From contig NZ_JACKVK010000005.1 in the NCBI RefSeq assembly GCF_025823185.1, forward strand, positions 62,001-126,000: a DNA stretch of 64,000 nt, written 5' to 3'. A program made the position numbers and the translations under genes. Every line of letters starts with the position of its first letter. Positions within the stretch are counted from its first letter, which is position 1. A model generated the notes under the pieces. That model worked only from the letters and a program-made list of their open reading frames with translations. It had not been told where the DNA came from and searched no databases. The DNA is from Mycobacterium yunnanensis. Lineage in GTDB: Bacteria; Actinomycetota; Actinomycetes; Mycobacteriales; Mycobacteriaceae. Below, one piece after another: positions 53,799 through 62,698 of this stretch.

Positions 53799-54998
53799 TC
53801 AGGTGGCGCAGGACGCCGGTTGCTTCTGCGCCTGCACCTTGGCCAGACCGGGCAACGGGCCGAAGGCCCTCGCGACCAGAGGGCTGACGGCGGCCAGCAC
53901 CGTCATGACGATCGACACCGCCACGGCGCCGTTGGGACCGTGCGAATCGGTGGCGACACCTGCGACGGCCGTACCAATGGATCCACCGACGATCGTCGCG
54001 CTGCTGAGCCACCCGAAGGCCTCGGTGGCCATGTGCTGTCCGACTTCTCGCGACACCATCAGGTAGAGCGCCGACATGGCCGGGGCGAATCCGACGCCCG
54101 AGACGAACAGGGCGGCGAACTGCAGGGGCAGGGCGTCGGCTGCGCCGTAGAGGCCGACGCCGACGCCGACGGCAGACAAGGCCACGACGACTCCGGACAG
54201 TCCGAGTCGCCGATGTCCGAACACCAGTCCGCCAAGGAGTGAACCGACACTCGCCGAGGCGATGGCGGCTCCAGCGGTAAAGCCGTTCTTGCCGAGTGCC
54301 GCGATGATGCCCACCTCCAGTGCGGTGAACGAGCCCACCAGGACGAGGCTGGACACCATGGCCAAGATGACCGCGCGGTGCAACAGGACGCGTCCGAACC
54401 TGCTCTCGCTGACCGCCTTCTCGGGATGCAGCCGCCACGAGACGAGGAGGAACCAGATCGTCCCCATCAGCGTGACCGCCGCGCAGAGAATCAACGGGAA
54501 GAGGGTCGAGATCCTCGACGCGAGGACGGTGGCCGCGACGGGTCCGATGACCCAGATGAGCTCCTGCGCAGTGGTGTCGAGGGCGAAGAGCGTGCGCACC
54601 TCGTCGTCGGGGACCATCCGCGGATACAAGGCCCGTACGACGGGCATCAGCGGTGGGATGGACGCTCCCACGATGACTCCGAGGACCATCAGCGGCACCG
54701 CCGCCGCGCCGGCGAATGCCAGTCCCAGCGTGCCGACGGCGTTGACGGTGGCCGCGGTGACGAGGGTGCGGGCCACCCCGACACGTCCGGCGAGCCGCGA
54801 GGTCAGCGGCATGGCGACGGCTTCACCGGCGCCGACGGCGGCGACCACGGTGCCCGCCAGGGCGTACGAGCCGGTCAAGCGGTGAACGTGCATGAGGATC
54901 GCCAACGACAGGATGCCGAGCGGCAGCCGCGCGAACAGTTGCGAGGCCGTCACGTTCAGCACACCCGGGACCCGCAACAGGTTCCGGTAGGTGCCCAT
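53799..54998 (-). CDS. MFS transporter (drug/efflux-type)
   Basis: A 399-residue membrane protein with about twelve hydrophobic segments and the MFS layout (MGTYRNLLRVPGVLNV, QLFARLPLGILSLAILMHVH, then GTVVAAVGAGEAVAMPLTSRLAGRVG). ATG 54998 was chosen because GGAGG lies seven bases upstream; the open frame runs back into the region before it. It is divergent from a TetR gene, which suggests repressor-controlled efflux of an unknown compound. Confidence 0.88.
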   Translation of the reverse strand: MGTYRNLLRVPGVLNVTASQLFARLPLGILSLAILMHVHRLTGSYALAGTVVAAVGAGEAVAMPLTSRLAGRVGVARTLVTAATVNAVGTLGLAFAGAAAVPLMVLGVIVGASIPPLMPVVRALYPRMVPDDEVRTLFALDTTAQELIWVIGPVAATVLASRISTLFPLILCAAVTLMGTIWFLLVSWRLHPEKAVSESRFGRVLLHRAVILAMVSSLVLVGSFTALEVGIIAALGKNGFTAGAAIASASVGSLLGGLVFGHRRLGLSGVVVALSAVGVGVGLYGAADALPLQFAALFVSGVGFAPAMSALYLMVSREVGQHMATEAFGWLSSATIVGGSIGTAVAGVATDSHGPNGAVAVSIVMTVLAAVSPLVARAFGPLPGLAKVQAQKQPASCAT

Positions 54999-55042
54999 CG
55001 TCATTCCTCCACTTCCGCGCCCATGCCGCGGCACGGATCTAC

Positions 55043-55056
55043 ACCGTCCAGACGGT
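55043..55056. promoter_or_regulatory. ACCGTC-CA-GACGGT dyad between the tetR and MFS genes
   Basis: A 6-bp perfect inverted repeat with a 2-bp spacer, lying 33 bp from the tetR start and 45 bp from the MFS start. It overlaps a TACACT (-10-like) element, so it is a candidate TetR operator. Confidence 0.55.
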
Positions 55057-55088
55057 ACACTTCGGGGCCTCCGTCGTAAACTGACTTC

Positions 55089-55634
55089 GTGACCTCCTCT
55101 CGCGACCGCATCCTGGATGCGTATGCGGACCTCCTCATCACCGAGGGGGAGCGACAGGCCACACTGGAAGCGGTGGCCGCCAGGGCAGAGGTGTCCAAGG
55201 GCGGGCTGTTGTATCACTTTCCGTCGAAAGATCAACTGGGCATTGGCCTTTGCGAGCGCCTGGCCGTCCTGGCCGCCGTCGACGCGGACAGGATGCGCAC
55301 CGCCGACGAGGGGCCGGCGCGGTACTACGTCCGCTCGTCGCAGTACGCCGACACCCCGCTGGACCGCGCCTTGGTCGCGGTCTCACGCCTGCGGCAGTCC
55401 GGCGACGAACGGGCACGCGCCGCGATCGAAGCAGCGTCGGAGAAGTGGCTGGCCATCCTTCACGACGCGCTCGGTGACCTCGACGTCGCCCGCGCCGTGA
55501 AGCTCATCGGCGACGGCCTCTACTACAACGCCCTGAACAAGGCACTCGGCGGCCATCCCCCCGCGCCCGGGGTGGATCAGGGACTGCTCGACGTGGTCGA
55601 GCGCATCACCCGGACCGCTCGACTCGGTCCGTGA
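55089..55634 (+). CDS. TetR-family regulator of the MFS gene
   Basis: A 181-residue TetR protein with a helix-turn-helix (about 5-55: RDRILDAYADLLITEGERQATLEAVAARAEVSKGGLLYHFPSKDQL). The start is GTG 55089. It is divergent from the MFS transporter, with a dyad between them. It is convergent with the EamA transporter gene downstream. Confidence 0.9.
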   Translation: MTSSRDRILDAYADLLITEGERQATLEAVAARAEVSKGGLLYHFPSKDQLGIGLCERLAVLAAVDADRMRTADEGPARYYVRSSQYADTPLDRALVAVSRLRQSGDERARAAIEAASEKWLAILHDALGDLDVARAVKLIGDGLYYNALNKALGGHPPAPGVDQGLLDVVERITRTARLGP

Positions 55635-55638
55635 TGGG

Positions 55639-56616
55639 TCACCCGACCGACCGGGTCGATTCGGCCTCGCGGCCCTCCGTGACCGTCACCTCTGGACAGC
55701 GTTGGCCGTGCGAGGCGAACGGCCGGGGCAGGGTCCGTCGCCTGCTGATCACGACACCACCGAGCGCCAGCGCTCCGCCCACGAAGCCCAGGACCGTGGG
55801 CACCTCGCCGAGGAAGAGCCACGACAGGATGATCGCGACGGCCGGCACCGCCAACGTGGTGGCAGCCATCTTGCCTGCGTCCGTGCGGTTCAACGCATAG
55901 GCCCAGGTGAGAAAGGCGATGGCCGTCGGCCCAACGCCCAGGAAGATCACCCCGGCCAGTGCCATCGGCGGAGCGCTCGCGACCTCGTCGACGGCCCGAA
56001 GGGCGAAGGGGGTCGTAGCCACCAAGCCCGCCGCACAGCCGACCCACGTGGCGGCAACGGCGTCCACCGTCTTCAACGCGACCTTTTGCAGCAGCACGCC
56101 GACGGCGTAGAGGACCGCGGCCAAGAGGCCAAGGCCCACGCCGAGACGGTCGTTGGTACCCACGCCAGACCCGCCCATAGCAATAAGCACCACGCCGGTG
56201 AAGGCGACGACGATGCCGACCACCAGCGGGCGTGGAAATCCCTCGGAAAGGAACAGTCCGGCCAACACGGCGACCAGGATGGGCGCGAAATTGACCAGCA
56301 GGGCAGCGGTTCCGGCGTCGAGATGCTGCTCGGCCCAGTTCAACACCACGGTGTACGCCGCGAACCACAGCACGCCGTAGCCGATGACCAGTGCCAACCC
56401 GCGTCCCCTCGGCAGCGGTGGCCGCGAGATCAGTGCGACCGCCACCAGAGCGACGGTGCCCACACTCAACCGGACGAACGCCAGGGCGCCGGGGCTGAAT
56501 GCCGCGCCGCAGAACCGGATGACCACGAACGCCGACGCCCACAACAGGACGGTGACCACGGCCGCGACGATGGACAGTCGATTCGAGGAGGCGTCCTTCA
56601 CCTTCTCAGTCTCCAC
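55639..56616 (-). CDS. EamA/DMT-family transporter
   Basis: About 325 residues, ten hydrophobic segments in two EamA repeats (LLWASAFVVIRFCGAAF and WVGCAAGLVATT). Members export metabolites or take up purines and amino acids. The frame is open to a TTG at 56635-56637. I prefer the GTG at 56614-56616 with GAAGGCG upstream, but the start is uncertain. There is no obvious co-transcribed partner. Confidence 0.82.
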   Translation of the reverse strand: METEKVKDASSNRLSIVAAVVTVLLWASAFVVIRFCGAAFSPGALAFVRLSVGTVALVAVALISRPPLPRGRGLALVIGYGVLWFAAYTVVLNWAEQHLDAGTAALLVNFAPILVAVLAGLFLSEGFPRPLVVGIVVAFTGVVLIAMGGSGVGTNDRLGVGLGLLAAVLYAVGVLLQKVALKTVDAVAATWVGCAAGLVATTPFALRAVDEVASAPPMALAGVIFLGVGPTAIAFLTWAYALNRTDAGKMAATTLAVPAVAIILSWLFLGEVPTVLGFVGGALALGGVVISRRRTLPRPFASHGQRCPEVTVTEGREAESTRSVG

Positions 56617-56745
56617 ACGCGCCTTCGGCGGGGACAAGCGAATTTACGACATCACAGTCCCATTTCCTGCCAATGTCGAGTTGCCGATGAAACCCCGACG
56701 GTCAGAAAGACGTTGCGAGATCACCCGACTCGCGCCGCCAACCCG

Positions 56746-57960
56746 TCAGCGCACCGTTTCGAAGATCGCCGCCAGGCCCTGTCCGCCCCCGATGCACATG
56801 GTTTCCAGGACGTAGCGGGCGTCACGACGACGCGCCTCGTACGCCGCCGTCGCCAAGATGCGCGCGCCGGTGGCCCCGATGGGGTGTCCCAGCGATATCC
56901 CCGAGCCATTCGGGTTGACGCGCTCGTCGAGCGGGTCGACCTTCCACTCCGCGAGGACGGCCAGCACCTGGGCGGCGAACGCCTCGTTGACCTCGATGAG
57001 ATCCACGTCGTCGAGGGTCAGCCCGGCTCGGTCGAGGGCCGCGGCGGTGGCTCCGACCGGTCCGATGCCCATGACCTCGGGCGAGCAGCCGGTCACCGCC
57101 CAGGATCGCAGGGCCAGCATCGGAGTCAGGCCGCGCGCGTCGGCGTCGGCGCGCGTGGTGACGATGCACATCGCGGCGCCGTCGTTCTGGCCGGACGCGT
57201 TCCCGGCGGTGACGGTGGACTGGTCGTCGACCTTCGCACGGATGGGACGCAGTGCGGCCAACCGTTCGGCGGTGATGTCGGCGCGCGGATGCTCGTCGCG
57301 GTCGACGACGGTGTCGGGCCGGCCCCGGGCGCCGGGCACGGTCACCGGTATCAGTTCGTCGGCGAAACGACCCGCGTCGTGGGCGGCCACGGCTCGATAA
57401 TGGGAACGCACCGACAGCTCGTCCTGGTCCTCGCGGGTGATGCCGTACTCGCGTCGCACGTTCTCAGCGGTCTCGATCATTCCGCCCGGCACGGGATGAT
57501 CTGCGCCACCGGCCGTCTCGCGGGCACGGTCCAGGCGGTCGAGCAAGGCGATGCCACCCTGGCGTACCCCGGTGCGCAAGCCGAGCGCGTAGTGCTCGAC
57601 GTTGGACATGGATTCCGCGCCGCCGGCCACGACGATGCGCGCGGCACCCGTGGCGACCTGTCCCGCGGCGTACAGAACCGCCTGCAGACCCGATCCGCAG
57701 CGGCGGTCGATCTGCAGACCGGGTACGGAGGTGCCCAGTCCGGCGTCGAGCGCTGCGATCCGGCCAAGGGCCGGCGCTTCCCCGTTGGCGTAACCGTTGC
57801 CCAGAATGACGTCGTCGACCTCACCCTCACCGAGCCCGGAGCGGGCGACGAGTTCGCGGAGCGCGACGGTGGCCAGCTCGGCCGCCGTCAGGGTGGACAA
57901 CACCCCACCCATGCGGCCCACCGGTGTGCGCAGCGGATGGCAGATCACGACGTCGGTCAT
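56746..57960 (-). CDS. Acetyl-CoA acetyltransferase-type thiolase
   Basis: A 404-residue thiolase with catalytic Cys in RRCGSGLQAV (about residue 88), NEAFAAQ (His/Asn region), GHPIGATGARI and the second Cys in CIGGGQGLAAI. It either forms acetoacetyl-CoA or cleaves 3-ketoacyl-CoA at the end of beta-oxidation. ATG 57958-57960 has AAAGGA upstream. It is divergent from a TetR gene with two ATGGCGSCCAT-type dyads between them. Confidence 0.92.
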   Translation of the reverse strand: MTDVVICHPLRTPVGRMGGVLSTLTAAELATVALRELVARSGLGEGEVDDVILGNGYANGEAPALGRIAALDAGLGTSVPGLQIDRRCGSGLQAVLYAAGQVATGAARIVVAGGAESMSNVEHYALGLRTGVRQGGIALLDRLDRARETAGGADHPVPGGMIETAENVRREYGITREDQDELSVRSHYRAVAAHDAGRFADELIPVTVPGARGRPDTVVDRDEHPRADITAERLAALRPIRAKVDDQSTVTAGNASGQNDGAAMCIVTTRADADARGLTPMLALRSWAVTGCSPEVMGIGPVGATAAALDRAGLTLDDVDLIEVNEAFAAQVLAVLAEWKVDPLDERVNPNGSGISLGHPIGATGARILATAAYEARRRDARYVLETMCIGGGQGLAAIFETVR

Positions 57961-57971
57961 TCCTTTACCGT

Positions 57972-58014
57972 ATGGCGGCCATTCATCGGTGGGAAATACA
58001 TAGATGGCGCCCAT
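57972..58014. promoter_or_regulatory. Two ATGGCG-type dyads between the thiolase and tetR genes
   Basis: ATGGCGGCCAT (57972-57982) is a perfect dyad around a central G. ATGGCGCCCAT (58004-58014) is a near copy with one mispaired position. Their starts are 32 bp apart and both lie between divergent starts, so they are probable TetR operators. Confidence 0.65.
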
Positions 58015-58072
58015 TGAGACGCTCGGCGTTCAGATCGGAGGGGCGCTGATGCGGTTGGCCTAGCATGGGGTG

Positions 58073-58636
58073 ATGGCACGGCCGCGGGAATTCGATCGCG
58101 CCGAAGTGTTGACCCAGGCGATGCACCTGTTCTGGCAGCAGGGCTACGAGCGCACGTCGCTCAAGGAGCTCACCGACACCATGGGCATCTCCGCGCCGAG
58201 CCTGTACAACGCCTTTGGCGACAAGAAGGCGCTCTACGACGAGGCGGTCGCGCTGTATTCGACGACGTCCGCCGTCGTCGTTCCCCACGCCGTGGGGGAA
58301 CCGACCGCGCGTGACGTCGTCGCCAAGATCTTGGACGTGGCCGTGCGCGAGTACTGCAGCGTGGAGCACCCGCCGGGCTGTTTCGTCATATCCGACCCGA
58401 TTCTCGCCGACCATCGCCGAGACGGGTTGGAGGCCATTCGAACTCGCCTCCGACGCGCCGTCGACGACGGCGACGTGCCCGCAGACGCCGACGTCGACGC
58501 ATTGACCGAGTTCGTCGGCGTCGTCCTGCGTGGAATGTCGTCACTTGCCCGAGACGGCGCCAACGCCGAGACCCTGCGTGCCGTGGCCGACGTCGCCCTG
58601 AGTGCCTGGCCGGCCGTCGGCGTCGACGCGGTCTGA
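58073..58636 (+). CDS. TetR-family regulator of the thiolase gene
   Basis: A 187-residue TetR protein with a helix-turn-helix (about 8-55: FDRAEVLTQAMHLFWQQGYERTSLKELTDTMGISAPSLYNAFGDKKALY). This branch is often annotated as AcrR/YbiH-type. An in-frame GTG one codon earlier (58070) is an alternative start. It is divergent from the thiolase gene and probably represses it. Confidence 0.9.
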   Translation: MARPREFDRAEVLTQAMHLFWQQGYERTSLKELTDTMGISAPSLYNAFGDKKALYDEAVALYSTTSAVVVPHAVGEPTARDVVAKILDVAVREYCSVEHPPGCFVISDPILADHRRDGLEAIRTRLRRAVDDGDVPADADVDALTEFVGVVLRGMSSLARDGANAETLRAVADVALSAWPAVGVDAV

Positions 58637-58738
58637 CCGACCTGGCGGGCACTGCAGAGGTCGAACCCCGTCACCGCGAACTGACTGCGGCCGCACCCGC
58701 TACCTTCGTGGGGTGTGGAGGCCACGAGGCAGGGCTCG

Positions 58739-59926
58739 ATGAGACGGACCGACGTTCTGGTGGTCGGCGCGGGGCCCGCGGGTCTGGCCGTCGCCGGAGC
58801 CTGCGCGCGGCTCGGGCTAACCACCGTCGTCGTCGACCCCGCTCCCGACCGCCCGTGGACGGCAACCTATGGCATGTGGAGCCCCGAGCTGCCGGATGAC
58901 CTTCCCGCATCCGTCGTGTCGGCTCGGGCCGCTGGGCGCGCGATCGCCGTCTCGGAGCACCGATTGGGTTGGGAGTACGCGGTTCTCGACGTGCCGCGAC
59001 TTCAGGAGCACCTCACCGACGGCCTGGCCGACGCGCGTGTCCACGCCGCGCGAGTGGTCGGGTCGCCGGAGGCCGGCGTCGTCGCCTTGGCAGACGGGTC
59101 GCACCTGCGAGCCTCGGTCGTCGTGGACGCCGGCGGGGGCGCCCGTCCCTTGGACCGGACGCCGTCACGCCGAACAGCCGCTGCCCAGACCGCTTACGGG
59201 GTGATCGTCGACGAGGCTGCGGCCGCGCCGCTGGTCGACGACGGCGACGCCCTGTTCATGGACTGGCGCGCCGATCACGGTGAAGCGGGCTGGCCGACGT
59301 TCCTCTACGTCATCCCGCTCGGCGACGGCATGGTGTTGATGGAGGAGACCTCTTTGGCGCGTAGGCCGGGTCTGCCGCTGGCGACGCTGCGTCGACGCCT
59401 TCATGCACGACTCGCCCATCACGGCATCCGGCCACCGGAAGATGCTCGCACCGAACGGGTTTCGTTTCGGGTGGACCACCCGCGACACAACGGCCCCGGG
59501 ACGCTCGGCTTTGGTGCGGCGGCACCGCTGATCCACCCCGCGACCGGGTTCAGTCTGGCCAGCTCGCTTCGGCTCGCACCGCGGGTCGCCTCGGCGCTGG
59601 CGGCCCGCCTTCCAGACGATCCGGCCGGGGCGCTGGCGGCCGCGCAGAAGACCGTGTGGCCGCTCGACGCCCGCGTGGTCCACCACGTCCGGCGAATCGG
59701 CCTGGAATCGCTGCTACGAATGCCACCGCCGGACGTCCCCGGCTTCTTCGAGCAGTTCTTCGCGTTGCCGGACGCGCATCGCTGGACCTATCTGACCTCG
59801 CGCGACGACGTCGGCGGCATCGTGGCCGCGATGAACTGCCTGTTCCGGACCTCCGGTGGGCGGCTGCGACGGCATCTCGTCACCTCGGCCGTGCTTCCCG
59901 CCGTGCGCAGCAACGACGATCGCTGA
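58739..59926 (+). CDS. Lycopene cyclase-family flavoprotein (CrtY/CrtL-like)
   Basis: About 395 residues. It begins with a dinucleotide-binding VLVVGAGPAGLAVAGACARLG, then TYGMWSPEL, and carries FLYVIPLGDGMVLMEETSLA, the conserved block whose Glu is required for cyclisation, and a PATGFSLASSLRLAP block. Lycopene cyclases form beta-ionone rings in carotenoid synthesis. No other crt gene lies nearby, so the true substrate could be another polyene. ATG 58739 was chosen with GAGGCAGGG upstream; a GTG at 58715 is possible. Its stop lies six bases from the convergent gene. Confidence 0.85.
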   Translation: MRRTDVLVVGAGPAGLAVAGACARLGLTTVVVDPAPDRPWTATYGMWSPELPDDLPASVVSARAAGRAIAVSEHRLGWEYAVLDVPRLQEHLTDGLADARVHAARVVGSPEAGVVALADGSHLRASVVVDAGGGARPLDRTPSRRTAAAQTAYGVIVDEAAAAPLVDDGDALFMDWRADHGEAGWPTFLYVIPLGDGMVLMEETSLARRPGLPLATLRRRLHARLAHHGIRPPEDARTERVSFRVDHPRHNGPGTLGFGAAAPLIHPATGFSLASSLRLAPRVASALAARLPDDPAGALAAAQKTVWPLDARVVHHVRRIGLESLLRMPPPDVPGFFEQFFALPDAHRWTYLTSRDDVGGIVAAMNCLFRTSGGRLRRHLVTSAVLPAVRSNDDR

Positions 59927-59932
59927 CGCCGG

Positions 59933-61342
59933 TCACTGGAAGACCTTGCCGGGGTTGAGGATTCCCGCGGGATCCATGGCAGCCTTGATTCCCCGGTGCA
60001 GTTCCATCACCGCCGGCGAGAGTTCGTCCACCAGCCCGCCCCGCTTGAGGAGGCCCACGCCGTGTTCCCCGGTGATGGTGCCACCGAGCGCCAGCGCCGC
60101 CGCCAAGATCCCGTCGAAGGCCGCATGGATGCGCGGCCACAGCTCGGCGTCCTCGTCGGACGGTCCGATGATCAGCGGGTGCAGATTTCCGTCGCCGGCG
60201 TGCGCGATGTTGGCAATCTTCACGTCGTGCTGGGCCGCCAGCGCCTCGATGCGGGCCAGCATCTCGGGGACGTGCTGCTTGGGCACGCAGACGTCCTCGG
60301 TGATGACCGGCCCCAGCCGCTCGAGCGCGGGATAGGCCAGGCGGCGAGCCGCGAACAATGCGTCACCCTCGTCGGGATCGGTCGACCGCTCAGCCCAGGT
60401 CGCACCGCTGGCGCGAAAGTGCTCGACGATCGCGTCGGCGAGTGCGGTGCCGGTGGGCTCGGCGTCGTCCACTCGCGCGAGCACCAGCACGTCGCCCGCG
60501 TCGGTCAGGCCCATCTGCTTCCAGTCGTCAACGGCGCGAAGGCAATACCGGTCCATCAGCTCCAGCGCCGACGGCGTGATGCCTGCCTCGCCCACCGCAC
60601 GGACCGCGGTGCCGGCAGCCACCAGCGACGAGAAGAACCCCGCGACGGTGATCGGTGGGCTGGGCAGGTTGCGCAGGCGCACGGTGATCTCGGTGACGAT
60701 GCCCAAGGTGCCCTCGGAGCCGACGAGCAGCCCGACCAGGTCATAACCGGCGACGCCCTTGGCGGTCCGACGACCGATGCGCACCACGTCGGCCGAGCCG
60801 GTCACCACCTCGAGTTCCAGCACGTACTCCCGGGTGACGCCGTACTTGACGCAACAGACCCCGCCGGCGTTGGTGGCCACGTTGCCGCCGATCGTCGACC
60901 AGGGCGAGCTGGCCGGATCGGGTGGATACCACAGCCCATGCTCGGCCACCGCCGCACGAAGGTCGTCGTTCACCACCCCGGGCTGCACGACGGCCAGCCG
61001 CTCCAGCGGGTCGATCGCGAGGATCTCCGCCATCGACTCCAAGGAGAGCACCACGCAGCCGTCGACGGCGTTGGCCCCACCGGAGAGTCCCGTACCCGCA
61101 CCGCGCGCGACGACCGGGGTCCGGTGTCGCAGACACGTCTCGACCACCCGGCGGACCTCGTCCGTACTCCGGGCGCGGACGACGGCCACCGGTTCGCCGG
61201 CCGGCGCACCGGCCGCCTGGTCCCGGCTGAGACTGCGGACGACGTCGGCGTCGACGACGACCCGTCCGGGCGGCAGCGCGGCCACCAAGTCGAGTACGAC
61301 GGGGTCGTCGGCGGTCAGGACTGGCTGAGCCGGTGGCGTCAT
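59933..61342 (-). CDS. glcD: GlcD-type FAD-linked oxidase (glycolate/D-lactate oxidase subunit)
   Basis: A 469-residue flavoprotein: PCMH-type FAD domain (VARGAGTGLSGGANAVDG, IGGNVATNAGGVCCVKYG, LVGSEGTLGIVTEI) and FAD-linked C-terminal domain (NIAHAGDGNLHPLII, GEHGVG). It oxidises a 2-hydroxy acid such as glycolate or D-lactate, usually with GlcE/GlcF partners, none of which are seen here. It is a paralogue of the N-terminal part of the 20078-21937 fusion. ATG start at 61340-61342. Confidence 0.9.
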   Translation of the reverse strand: MTPPAQPVLTADDPVVLDLVAALPPGRVVVDADVVRSLSRDQAAGAPAGEPVAVVRARSTDEVRRVVETCLRHRTPVVARGAGTGLSGGANAVDGCVVLSLESMAEILAIDPLERLAVVQPGVVNDDLRAAVAEHGLWYPPDPASSPWSTIGGNVATNAGGVCCVKYGVTREYVLELEVVTGSADVVRIGRRTAKGVAGYDLVGLLVGSEGTLGIVTEITVRLRNLPSPPITVAGFFSSLVAAGTAVRAVGEAGITPSALELMDRYCLRAVDDWKQMGLTDAGDVLVLARVDDAEPTGTALADAIVEHFRASGATWAERSTDPDEGDALFAARRLAYPALERLGPVITEDVCVPKQHVPEMLARIEALAAQHDVKIANIAHAGDGNLHPLIIGPSDEDAELWPRIHAAFDGILAAALALGGTITGEHGVGLLKRGGLVDELSPAVMELHRGIKAAMDPAGILNPGKVFQ

Positions 61343-61392
61343 GCGGTGACCTCCAGACCTCGGGGCGCCTCACGACCGAGGCTAGTCCGAGC

Positions 61393-62667
61393 TCAGCGCA
61401 ACAGGCTGCGGCCCGGCCGGCCGCGCCCCCGCAAGGGATACCCACGGCGCATGCGGCCGAGGACGCCGCCGAAGGAGCGTGCGGCCGCAGCGCCCACCAA
61501 CAGTCCGACTGCGATTGCGCAGACCACGGTCACCACGCCGAACGCATTCGCTCCGCCACCACCCGGATTGGTCACCAGTGTCGTGGTGGACAGCAGGCCC
61601 AGGCTGCCGGGCACCAGCAGCCAGAACGCAGGCAGCAAGACCACCAGACGCGGCAGATTGGGTCGCACCGCCTCGACGAGCGACGCGCCGAGCGTGGCGG
61701 CGACGGCACCGAGGAAGCTGCCAAGCGCCGCACCGCCGACGTGCTGGCCGAAGCCTTGAGCGGCGAACGCCAGCACCAGCACCACGGTGATCCACGGCAG
61801 CAGACGCACCGGCGGGCTCTCCAGCACGCCGATCCCGATGATGATCAGAATCAGCCCGACGGGTGCGGCCCACCAGCCGAGCTCGTCGACTCGGAGATTC
61901 GTCAAGTCGTTTGCGGGGACCGGTATTACGTGGCTCGCCGCCACGATGCCGAGGGTGAACAGCAACAGCTGCACCAGTCCGAAGGTCAGCCGAGACGCCC
62001 CGGCCACCATGTCACCGGCGGCGAGCTCGGACATCGCCGTGACGATCAACGCGCCGGGGAGCAGGACGGCCAACGGTGGCAGCAGGGTCCGCAGTGGACC
62101 GTCGAGGAGGCCCGCGTTGGACGCGGCGAACACACCGCACGCCAATGTGAACGCCGCCAGCGTCGGCAGCAGCGTGGCGACCAGTCCGAAACGCTGGCCC
62201 AGCCGGAACAGCACCACGACGACGACTGCTCCCGCGGCGGCGAAGGCGACGTTCGGCCCGCCGGGCTGGAGGATCAGGGCGATGCCCGTGGCGATCGCGA
62301 TCCAGCCGAGGTTGGCCATCCACGGCGGGTATCGGGGTGGGCGGGCGCGCAACGCGCGCAGCTCGTCGGTGGCCTCGGAGACCGACAGCGTCGACTGCGA
62401 CAACCGATGCCGGATCGACCGCACCTCGGCGGCCTGGTCGAGACGCAGTCCGCCCTGGACCGACTCGAAGGTGGCGGGAAGACCGCTGGCCAGATTCACG
62501 AAGACCCCGGTCGGTGACGCCGCGATCTGCACGTGGGGGAAGCCCAGGGCGGTGCTCACCTCGGCGAGCTCGTCCTCCACGTCGCTGACGGGCTGTCCGG
62601 TCGCCACCATCGCGGCACCCAGGTAGGCCAGCAGGGCACGCACGGCGTCGTGGTCGTCGTCGGACAC
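61393..62667 (-). CDS. Threonine/serine exporter-family protein (ThrE-like)
   Basis: A 424-residue membrane protein. The N-terminal cytoplasmic domain (1-120) has LGAAMVATGQPVSDVEDELAEVSTALGF and is typical of ThrE/DUF1212 proteins. About ten membrane segments follow in a two-part arrangement, with a basic tail (RGRGRPGRSLLR). In Corynebacterium ThrE exports threonine and serine. It is near, and co-oriented with, the GlcD-type gene but separated by 50 bp. Confidence 0.88.
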   Translation of the reverse strand: MSDDDHDAVRALLAYLGAAMVATGQPVSDVEDELAEVSTALGFPHVQIAASPTGVFVNLASGLPATFESVQGGLRLDQAAEVRSIRHRLSQSTLSVSEATDELRALRARPPRYPPWMANLGWIAIATGIALILQPGGPNVAFAAAGAVVVVVLFRLGQRFGLVATLLPTLAAFTLACGVFAASNAGLLDGPLRTLLPPLAVLLPGALIVTAMSELAAGDMVAGASRLTFGLVQLLLFTLGIVAASHVIPVPANDLTNLRVDELGWWAAPVGLILIIIGIGVLESPPVRLLPWITVVLVLAFAAQGFGQHVGGAALGSFLGAVAATLGASLVEAVRPNLPRLVVLLPAFWLLVPGSLGLLSTTTLVTNPGGGGANAFGVVTVVCAIAVGLLVGAAAARSFGGVLGRMRRGYPLRGRGRPGRSLLR

Positions 62668-62698
62668 GGAGTCACTCTGCCAGGTCGGGAACCCCGCG

